Source: Terriglobales bacterium (GTDB taxonomy: Bacteria; Acidobacteriota; Terriglobia; Terriglobales; Acidobacteriaceae). Taken from it: 5,928 bases of DNA. The notes under the pieces are model-generated. The model did no database searches. It had not been told where the DNA came from and saw nothing but the letters and a program-made list of their open reading frames with translations. Within the stretch, counting starts at the first letter, position 1, and each line of letters starts with the position of its first letter. Below are positions 1-5,928 of the stretch, in pieces. The position numbers were made by a program, and so were the translations under genes. Where the stretch lies: positions 1-5,928 of the forward strand of contig JASHXK010000179.1 in assembly GCA_030043575.1 (NCBI GenBank), read 5' to 3'.

Positions 1-3000
1 ACCTGGCCGCTGACCTGCGATGCGACGACCGCCTCGGCGCTCTGCGTCGTAGACTGCGAGGGAGCGGCGTTGGCGGCTTCCTCGGTGTTGCCGAAGGCGA
101 TGAGGTGAATGATGTCGGCCTGCGCGAGCGCGGGATCGGAGGTGTAGCTGGTCTGCAGGCGATCGATCGGGCCGCGGAAGCGCATCGAAATTTTGTATTG
201 CTGAATCTCGGTCTGGACTTCCAGATTCACTACCGGCTCGGTCTCGCTGCTGTTCACGAAGGCGATCGTCCCTCCCTGCACGACGTAGCGATTGCCGAGG
301 AAGATCATGTCGCCGCCGGTCAAGCTGGTGCGGCCGATGATCACCGGATCGGCTGCCGTGCCGACGACGCGCAGATTTGCTGCGCCCTGAAGGCTGACCG
401 TCGGACTTGCGGCGTTCAACTCGGAAGCGGTGCGAATAACGACGGCGAGCTTCAGGTTGTCGGCGAAGCCTTCGGTCGGCAGCGGAGTCGCAACCCCATT
501 GAACTGATTCATGAAGTTGTTGAGATCGAAGTCTGGGGTGAACGACAGGCCGTTGACCGTGACCTGTCCCTGCAGCACGGCGGCGTCGAGCGTTCCCGTC
601 ATTGCCAGATTCAGGCCGAGATCGGTACGCACGCTTTGCGGATAGATCATGCGAACGTCGTTGCCCCTGATGCCAATGTTGAACTGAACGGCCGGCCGAT
701 AGGAGACGCCGCCGGAAGCAGACACCGTACCGCCGCCGACGTTGCCGGTGAAGCTGGTGATGTCGAGACGATCGCGGCGCAGCGTAAGCACGCCGTTAGC
801 GTTCGAGAGACCAACCGGCGTGTCGGGCGTGGCGAAGCTGGCATTGACGATGCGAATGACGCCTTCGACATTCTCGGCTGGATTGTGTCCGGCGGCGTTG
901 ATATCGAATTGCAGCTGGCCCTGGCTGGTGAGCGTAGGATCAAAGGCCTCAGCGAGCGCGAGATCGACGCCGCCCTGCACGCTGAGCGTGGCGCGAGCGT
1001 TGGCATCGGCCAGCGGCAATTGTCCCTGAAAGCGGATGTCAGTGTCGGTGCCCTTGATCTCGCCGGGTTGCAGCGAGAGCACCTGATTCGCGTAGTCGGC
1101 GCGGATTGGCTTGACTGACGCGATCTGCAGCGTGACGTTCTGGCCGGGATTTGCGCCTGGCGCCTGATAGCTGACCGCCAGCGTCGGCACGTTGAGATGC
1201 GCTTCCAGCAATTGCTTGTTCTTCAGTGGACCGCGAATGGTGGCGTGAATCTCCGTTTGTCCGGTCATACGCGCAGCTTGAGCCGGCGAATATACCGCCA
1301 GCAGCGGTTGCAACTGGATTACAGGTGTGTCGAGGCTGGCGTCGGCATAGTAATCGCCGGTGAGCGCGACTTTGCCTTGCGCTTTCAGCGGGTTGTTAAG
1401 CACCTGCGATCCCAACGCGAACGTCGCCTGATGATTGATGACCTCGGCCTGCAGATTCAGGTTGCGAATCTGCTGCTTCTGGATGTTGAGCTCAGGGATA
1501 GTGAGCGAGGCTTTGCCTTGCGGGTCGTTCAGCGTGCCGCGTCCGCTGGCGGTAAGATTCAGCGTGCCGCTGGCCTCGACGTTGCGCTGATGCAGCGATT
1601 GCAGTTTCTGCAGCTCAATGTTGATGGCCTGTAGCTGCGCGTCATAGCGCTCCTGCTTCGGGTAGTAGGTGATCTGGCCTTGCGTCGTTCCGGCCGCAAG
1701 CTTGATCACCAAATTCGTGTGAACTTCATCGCCCGTTCCCTGGAAGCGGACGTTCGCCAGTTGGATCGGCTCGCCTTCGACATTCGCATTGCGCAGATTG
1801 ATCTCGCCCTGTCCGATGGGATTCAGTTGCGTTCCATGCGCCGAAATATTGGCGCTCAACGTTCCAGTGACGGGCGTAGTCACGTTCGCCGCATGCGCAA
1901 GTTCGGCAATCGACAATTGCGAGGCGTTCGCGCTGATGGTGAATGGGCTCGACGGAAGGTGCGACCAGTCATGCAGACCGGATTGCACGTTGAAGGTCAG
2001 TTTGCCCTGCCTGGCCAACTCCAGATCGCCGTTCTGCAAGCTCACCCGCGAGGGACTCACTTGCACGCCGGTGCGAAGCACACGGAAGGCCGTCCCGCGA
2101 ACGCTCACGTTGCTGGCGTTCAGCTGACCTGCGATCTGAGGAGCTTTGGTCGAGCCGCGTACGCTGCCGTCGAACGACGCCGCTCCGTGCAGATCGAGCG
2201 GCTGTGCCGGACTCTCGCCGAAGACGCCGGCGATCGTTTCGAACTCGTGCAGATCGTTGGAATGCACGCGAACGTCGAGCGTCGAACGATTGCCGACCGT
2301 GCCGTTGAGGTCGATGGAAGTCTGCGGCGTGTGCAGGTAGCTCTGATGGAGCGCGATCTGCTGGGTTGCGCCGTTGTAACGCGCGTGTACAACAGCGTTC
2401 ACCGGAAGATTGCCGGGCGCGCCATTCGGCTTGGCCGAAGCGATGTTGGCATTGGCGGTAGCGTCGGCGTGGAGAATGAGATTGCTGATCGTACCCGTCC
2501 AATTGCCCTCAGCGTTGGCGTTAATGTGTCCGGTGACGGCAACCGGCTTCAGCGTGGCCGAGTTGGCAATCGTCTTGACCTCAGCCATCGAAATGTTATG
2601 CAACGCGAGATTCACCTGCCCCTGCTGCTTGCCCGAGAGATCTTTCACGACGGCATCGCCATTCACCACTCCGCCCAGCAGGCGAGCGCTGATGTCGTGC
2701 AACTCAGCATTACCATTGGCGAGGCGATAGCTGGCGGCGAGGTCGCGGACGTCGGTGCGAACACTGGGAGTGTTCACGCGCAGGACGCTGCTGCGCATGG
2801 TGCCTTCAAGTGAGGCAGTATCGAGCGGCGCCCGGCCGGGGACGCTGACGTAGTCGGCAATGCCATTCACCAGCACCATGCCGACAGGCAACGAGGGATT
2901 ATTGAGCACGCGGCGGAAATCGCCGGTGGCCAGCATGATCACGTATTTGGCATGAAGCCGCGGAGTGGAATAGTCGTCGAGAGAAGCGTTCAACATGAGC

Positions 3001-3776
3001 TGCGAATTGCCGCTCTTCAGCGTGACGTTGTTCACCGTCATGCCGGAGCGGCGGGCGTCGAAGTCAGCCGAAAGATCGTGCTGCATCGGCGCGTAGTTCC
3101 CGTATTGCAGCTGACCGTTCTTGTACGACAGGGTGCCGTAATATCGGCCTCCGCCCGTGTTGTCGAAATTGGACTGGAACGTCAGGTCCTGCAGATCGGC
3201 ATTGAGAACGGTTTCCCGATCGTTGTAGTAAACCGCTCCGCCGTCGAGCAGAATGTGGCGAATCGCAAGATCAAAGATATTGGTATTGGAGTTACTGCTG
3301 GATTGAAATGTCGGCAGATTGCTTTGGCCGTTTGGAGCAACGATCAGCTTGACGACGGGATGATCGATGGCAACGTTCTGAAGGTTCCATTGGCGATGCA
3401 GGACGGAGATAACGCGCACGCCCAGGGCGATATGATCCACTTGCAGCAGCGGCTGATTCGCGCCGGGACCGACACCGTAAACGGTCAGTCCATAAAGGTC
3501 TAGCCCCAGCGTCGACAGATGCAGCGCGTAGTTCTGCAGCTCGACACGCGTATTCAGCGACTGGCTGGCCTTCTGCTCGGCGGTCTTCAACACATAGTTA
3601 TGGACCGCGGCGGAATGCAGCGCGGCGTAAATTCCGATTGCGATCACAATCAGCAGCAGAATCGAAATGCCCGCGATCCACGTGATGATTTTCTGCCCTC
3701 GGTTCATCCGGCGTGGTGGAACCAGGTACGGTTTCTGCGGCTCGTCGGGTGGGAGTCCAAGATCTCGAATCGCCAT
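1..3776 (-). CDS. tamB: TamB-family (DUF490/AsmA-like) translocation/assembly protein, 3'-partial
   Basis: This is an inner-membrane-anchored, periplasm-spanning protein. The family is known to partner Omp85 proteins (TamA or BamA) and, like other AsmA-like bridge proteins, is implicated in phospholipid movement to the outer membrane. The frame is open from ATG 3774-3776 to the left edge, giving 1258 codons with no stop. Residues 1-29 form a proline-rich cytoplasmic tail and about 30-53 one hydrophobic membrane segment. Residues 113-157 resemble the AsmA-type N-terminal region (a hydrophobic beta pattern ending in PNGQSNLPTF). A Ser/Asn-rich stretch at 159-166 follows. The middle is a long beta-rich array with G-x-h-x(5-7)-G motifs about every 108 residues. 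Residues 1200-1229 (FRGPIDRL, then SDPALAQADIIHLIAFG) match the conserved C-terminal TamB domain, and the Ala/Ser/Gln-rich run after it is also typical. E. coli TamB is about 1260 residues in total. This protein has only begun its C-terminal domain at 1258, so the full length is probably about 100-200 residues greater. The start is favoured over Met24 because of the stop/start overlap and a purine-rich site upstream. Confidence 0.94.
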   Translation of the reverse strand, partial: MAIRDLGLPPDEPQKPYLVPPRRMNRGQKIITWIAGISILLLIVIAIGIYAALHSAAVHNYVLKTAEQKASQSLNTRVELQNYALHLSTLGLDLYGLTVYGVGPGANQPLLQVDHIALGVRVISVLHRQWNLQNVAIDHPVVKLIVAPNGQSNLPTFQSSSNSNTNIFDLAIRHILLDGGAVYYNDRETVLNADLQDLTFQSNFDNTGGGRYYGTLSYKNGQLQYGNYAPMQHDLSADFDARRSGMTVNNVTLKSGNSQLMLNASLDDYSTPRLHAKYVIMLATGDFRRVLNNPSLPVGMVLVNGIADYVSVPGRAPLDTASLEGTMRSSVLRVNTPSVRTDVRDLAASYRLANGNAELHDISARLLGGVVNGDAVVKDLSGKQQGQVNLALHNISMAEVKTIANSATLKPVAVTGHINANAEGNWTGTISNLILHADATANANIASAKPNGAPGNLPVNAVVHARYNGATQQIALHQSYLHTPQTSIDLNGTVGNRSTLDVRVHSNDLHEFETIAGVFGESPAQPLDLHGAASFDGSVRGSTKAPQIAGQLNASNVSVRGTAFRVLRTGVQVSPSRVSLQNGDLELARQGKLTFNVQSGLHDWSHLPSSPFTISANASQLSIAELAHAANVTTPVTGTLSANISAHGTQLNPIGQGEINLRNANVEGEPIQLANVRFQGTGDEVHTNLVIKLAAGTTQGQITYYPKQERYDAQLQAINIELQKLQSLHQRNVEASGTLNLTASGRGTLNDPQGKASLTIPELNIQKQQIRNLNLQAEVINHQATFALGSQVLNNPLKAQGKVALTGDYYADASLDTPVIQLQPLLAVYSPAQAARMTGQTEIHATIRGPLKNKQLLEAHLNVPTLAVSYQAPGANPGQNVTLQIASVKPIRADYANQVLSLQPGEIKGTDTDIRFQGQLPLADANARATLSVQGGVDLALAEAFDPTLTSQGQLQFDINAAGHNPAENVEGVIRIVNASFATPDTPVGLSNANGVLTLRRDRLDITSFTGNVGGGTVSASGGVSYRPAVQFNIGIRGNDVRMIYPQSVRTDLGLNLAMTGTLDAAVLQGQVTVNGLSFTPDFDLNNFMNQFNGVATPLPTEGFADNLKLAVVIRTASELNAASPTVSLQGAANLRVVGTAADPVIIGRTSLTGGDMIFLGNRYVVQGGTIAFVNSSETEPVVNLEVQTEIQQYKISMRFRGPIDRLQTSYTSDPALAQADIIHLIAFGNTEEAANAAPSQSTTQSAEAVVASQVSGQ
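561..2873 (-). repeat. Degenerate ~108-residue protein repeat within the TamB-like gene (eight motifs)
   Basis: Eight related motifs of the form h-x-G-x-h-x(5-7)-G, often followed by a Pro a few residues later, start near residues 303, 414, 527, 635, 734, 836, 950 and 1059. Examples are LVNGIADYVSVPGRAP, VTGTLSANISAHGTQLNP, ASGTLNLTASGRGTLNDP and MTGQTEIHATIRGP. Spacings are 111, 113, 108, 99, 102, 114 and 109 residues. The last motif (MTGTLDAAVLQGQ) is shortened. The repeat is visible in protein, not as DNA identity, so it is old. Glycine-containing repeats suit the extended beta groove known for AsmA-like proteins; the regular period is my own count by eye. Confidence 0.6.
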
Positions 3777-3778
3777 TA
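3774..3778 (-). other. TAATG stop/start overlap joining the two genes
   Basis: On the minus strand the Omp85 stop TAA (3778-3776) shares its last A with the TamB-like ATG (3776-3774). A one-base overlap of this kind usually means translation is coupled by ribosome re-initiation and that the genes share one transcript. No room exists here for a separate promoter or terminator. Confidence 0.93.
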
Positions 3779-5928
3779 GAATGCCTGCCCTAGAGTTATG
3801 AAGTACTGTGTAGGACTGATTCCTGGAACCGGATTCAAGTTGCGCCCGATATCGATTCGGATCGGGCCAACCGGAGTCGCGTAGCGAAATCCGATGCCAA
3901 CGTTGTTGCTGTAGAGCGAGGTGAAGTCGTGAAAGCCGATGGTCGGGAAGACGTTGCCGCCGTCGTAAAAGGTCACGATTCCCAGACCCTGCTTGATCAT
4001 ATTGAGCGGCCAGCGTAGCTCGGTGTTGATGATGAGCAGTTCGTTGCCGCCGTCAGGGACGGTGATCTTCGAGCAGGTCGCCAAGTCGCCGGGAATGCCG
4101 CACACTGGAATTTCGCGTTGCGGACCGGCACCATCCAGCGGGAAGCCCCGCAGCGTACTACCGCCGCCGGCGAAGAAGGCTGAGCTGACAGGAACCACGC
4201 TTCCATTGAAGGGCTGCTGCAATCCGATGCGCAGGCTGTTGGCCCAGACGATACCCTTGCCGATGTTCTGGTAGTGTGCGGTCTGGGTAACCACCTGCGC
4301 GAAGCTGAAGTTCGAGCCCGTCCAGTAGGGGCTGACATCGAATTCGTAATTCTGATACCAGCCGCGATGGGCGTCGAGCACGTTGTCCCGCGTGTCGTGG
4401 ACCCAGCTGGCCGTCAGCGTGGAGAGACGCACGCGCAGCTGGTTGCTGGGGATGAGTTCGGGAATGAGCAAGCGGTTGACGTCGGTGTATTGCAGGTTAT
4501 AGCGAAGGAAAAGATTGGTCGTCTTCTTCTGGTTGAGCGGGCGTTTGAGCTGGTAGCCGGCGCTGCCGATGAGAGCGGAGAAGATGGGGTTGGTCTCATT
4601 GTTCTCGCCGGAGACGAGGGTGCTGCCGCTCCACTTGGTACCGAAGAACGACGGTTGCGTGTAATTGAGGCTGGCGCGCTGATCGAGCCGTCCCGCATAG
4701 GAGCTGAAGGTGAAGGTCTCCGCCTTGCCACGCATGTTGAGGCGCGTGTATTCGAAGGTTCCTTCCGGACCCCAGAAGGTTTTTTCGCTGGTGACGAAGT
4801 TGCCGGGCAGTCCGACGGGCGGCAATCCGGGAACGGCGACGGTGCCGCTGGGGATTGCGCCGCCGCGCTTCAGGATCTGAAAGCCAAATCCATAGGTAAT
4901 GATGTTGCGTTTGGCTTCGTGAACCTTGACGACGACGTCTTCGTGTGTCTGATCGATGATGGTGCTGCGAGGATCGACCTCGGCCCAATCAAAGATTCCC
5001 AGATTGTAGAGCTCGCTCTCCGAGGCGAGCATGTGGTTTTCGCTCAGCGGCTCGCCAGTCCTGATCTTCAGCTGCTGATCGATGAGCGATTGCTGGGTGT
5101 GCTGCCGGCCATCGGTGATGATGTTGGCGGTCTCGACACGCGGGCCCTCGCTGATCTGATAAACCACATCGACCTGATGCGGCTCTCCCGGCACGGGCTT
5201 TGACGTCGCGTGGAACGAGGCGTTGAGATAGCCGAGGGTGAGATAGCGGGCGACGATCGAGGTGCGATCCTTCAGCACCAGATCCTGCGAATACGGCTTG
5301 CCCGGGCCGAGATTGAGTCCGTGCGGCGCAAACTGCGATTCCGAGAGCGTGTTGTTGCCCTGAATCGTCAGCGCGTGAACTGTGTTCAGCGGCCCTTCGC
5401 TGACCTGGAAGGTGATCTCGACATTGCCCGCGTTGCGCACGACGTTGGGAACGACGGAGGCCTCGCTGTATCCAGCAGCTTTATAGGTGTCGGTCAGATT
5501 CTTGACGCTGGCGCGGACCAGTTGCTCGCTGTACTTTCCATGCCCGATGAAGTGCGCCTGCTCCACGCTGACGTGAGTTTGCAGCTCTTTGCTGCTGAAG
5601 CGCCGATTGCCCTTGAACGCGACCTGTTTCACTTTGAAGCGGCCATCCTTATTAATGGCGTAGGTGATGGTTGTTCCAGACGGGTTGTTGTCGACCTTCA
5701 CGTCGACCTTGGTATCGAAGTAGCCCTTTGCCTGGAGGTAGGAGCGGATGTTGTTTTGGCCTTCTTTGATCAGCTCGTCGTTGACCGCGTTGACCTGGTA
5801 GATCGGCACCTGATTACGGAGCGTACGGCCACTGAGGTGTGTGCCGGTGGTTAGAACCTTTACCACCTGGCCGGTTGTCACTTCGAAGGTGATGTCGGCA
5901 CGATTGGTCTTGGCGTCGTATTCGGCTG
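3776..5928 (-). CDS. BamA/TamA-family (Omp85) outer membrane protein, 5'-partial
   Basis: This is an outer-membrane Omp85 protein expected to fold or insert beta-barrel proteins, or to act with the neighbouring TamB-like protein. The visible 716 residues (numbered from the right edge) begin with the last strand of one POTRA domain (to about residue 16). Four full POTRA domains follow at about 17-92, 93-175, 176-258 and 259-337. Their ends repeat the pattern ITFEV, TITYAIN, ITFQVSEGP, VVYQISEGP and VVVKVHE. The barrel runs from about 340 to 716. It has YGFGF as strand 1, STLRGF (590-595) as the loop-6 motif, GFRYATPVGPIRIDIG near the end, and the terminal beta-signal QYFITLGQAF. The stop is TAA at 3776-3778. 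A GTG at 5879-5881 could be mistaken for the start, but the frame stays open to the edge and encodes POTRA sequence upstream, so the true start, signal peptide and further POTRAs lie outside. At least five POTRAs point to a BamA-like protein; TamA has three. Family assignment is firm, but the exact paralogue (BamA or a TamA equivalent) is not settled. Confidence 0.95.
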   Translation of the reverse strand, partial: AEYDAKTNRADITFEVTTGQVVKVLTTGTHLSGRTLRNQVPIYQVNAVNDELIKEGQNNIRSYLQAKGYFDTKVDVKVDNNPSGTTITYAINKDGRFKVKQVAFKGNRRFSSKELQTHVSVEQAHFIGHGKYSEQLVRASVKNLTDTYKAAGYSEASVVPNVVRNAGNVEITFQVSEGPLNTVHALTIQGNNTLSESQFAPHGLNLGPGKPYSQDLVLKDRTSIVARYLTLGYLNASFHATSKPVPGEPHQVDVVYQISEGPRVETANIITDGRQHTQQSLIDQQLKIRTGEPLSENHMLASESELYNLGIFDWAEVDPRSTIIDQTHEDVVVKVHEAKRNIITYGFGFQILKRGGAIPSGTVAVPGLPPVGLPGNFVTSEKTFWGPEGTFEYTRLNMRGKAETFTFSSYAGRLDQRASLNYTQPSFFGTKWSGSTLVSGENNETNPIFSALIGSAGYQLKRPLNQKKTTNLFLRYNLQYTDVNRLLIPELIPSNQLRVRLSTLTASWVHDTRDNVLDAHRGWYQNYEFDVSPYWTGSNFSFAQVVTQTAHYQNIGKGIVWANSLRIGLQQPFNGSVVPVSSAFFAGGGSTLRGFPLDGAGPQREIPVCGIPGDLATCSKITVPDGGNELLIINTELRWPLNMIKQGLGIVTFYDGGNVFPTIGFHDFTSLYSNNVGIGFRYATPVGPIRIDIGRNLNPVPGISPTQYFITLGQAF
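3784..3791 (-). promoter_or_regulatory. Probable ribosome binding site of the TamB-like gene
   Basis: AGGGCAGG reads on the minus strand 7 bases before the ATG at 3776, inside the last codons of the Omp85 gene. It is purine-rich but an imperfect Shine-Dalgarno match. It supports the ATG at 3776 over the next in-frame ATG (Met24, 3705-3707), which has no purine-rich stretch at a suitable distance. Confidence 0.55.

Noticed and set aside
105..1118. Long plus-strand open frame (337 codons) opposite the TamB-like gene
   Set aside because: It runs in exact codon register with the minus-strand gene, which explains its openness, and its product is rich in Ala, Arg, Val, Asp and Gly with no recognisable domain. 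It is a shadow.
1969..2502. Minus-strand open frames at 1969-2502, 647-1006, 2120-2392, 3997-4338, 4414-4731 and 4596-4988
   Set aside because: They are out-of-frame readings inside the two real minus-strand genes, with Arg/Ser-rich products typical of shifted frames in GC-rich DNA.
1680..2813. Long plus-strand open frame (377 codons), with similar ones at 1197-1634, 2952-3503 and 3519-3779
   Set aside because: The 1680-2813 frame is in codon register with the minus-strand gene, and all of these lie opposite the continuous TamB reading frame. Their products show no family motifs, while the minus strand gives a coherent membrane anchor, repeats and TamB domain.
3776..3830. Possible terminator or promoter between the two genes
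   Set aside because: There is no non-coding space because the genes overlap by one base, and I saw no convincing GC hairpin followed by a T run on the minus strand here.
4274..5203. Plus-strand open frames at 4274-5203 and 5210-5854 opposite the Omp85 gene
   Set aside because: Both are in codon register with the Omp85 gene and give low-complexity Ala/Asp/Val/Leu-rich products. The minus-strand product is an unmistakable Omp85 protein.
5879..5881. GTG as the start of the Omp85 gene
   Set aside because: The frame is open upstream to the edge, and the preceding 15 codons encode a POTRA strand that continues into the following residues. A start here would leave a protein without a signal peptide and with a broken domain.

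Overview
The window is protein-coding from end to end on the minus strand. It carries two adjacent genes, both cut by the window edges, that belong to the outer-membrane protein assembly and lipid-transport machinery of a didermic (Gram-negative) bacterium. There is no intergenic space, RNA gene, mobile element, CRISPR array or promoter that I can support.

Right part (3776-5928, minus): the 3' 716 codons of an Omp85-superfamily outer membrane protein (BamA/TamA type). The visible part is the last strand of one POTRA domain, four complete POTRA domains, and a whole C-terminal beta-barrel. The barrel has the LRGF loop-6 motif and ends in a terminal phenylalanine. Its start lies beyond the right edge.

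Left part (1-3776, minus): the first 1258 codons of a TamB-family (DUF490/AsmA-like) protein. It has one N-terminal membrane anchor, a long repetitive beta-rich periplasmic region, and the start of the conserved C-terminal TamB domain. The stop lies beyond the left edge. I read this frame codon by codon from 3776 to 3 and found no stop. The two genes overlap by one base (TAATG at 3774-3778), so they are very probably co-transcribed and translationally coupled.

Together the genes encode an outer-membrane Omp85 pore or insertase and an inner-membrane-anchored, periplasm-spanning partner. This is the TamA/TamB arrangement, except that the Omp85 partner has at least five POTRA domains, as in BamA, where TamA has three. 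The sequence style (moderately GC-rich, a proline-rich first barrel loop, a multi-POTRA Omp85 next to DUF490) suggests Acidobacteriota or a neighbouring phylum. That is an impression from memory, not a placement.

Most long open frames on the plus strand are codon-register shadows of these two genes and are not reported as genes. The points most worth a second look are the coupling of tamB to a BamA-like Omp85, a roughly 108-residue periodicity in the TamB protein, a cysteine pair in barrel loop 6, and an expanded first barrel loop at the lateral gate.
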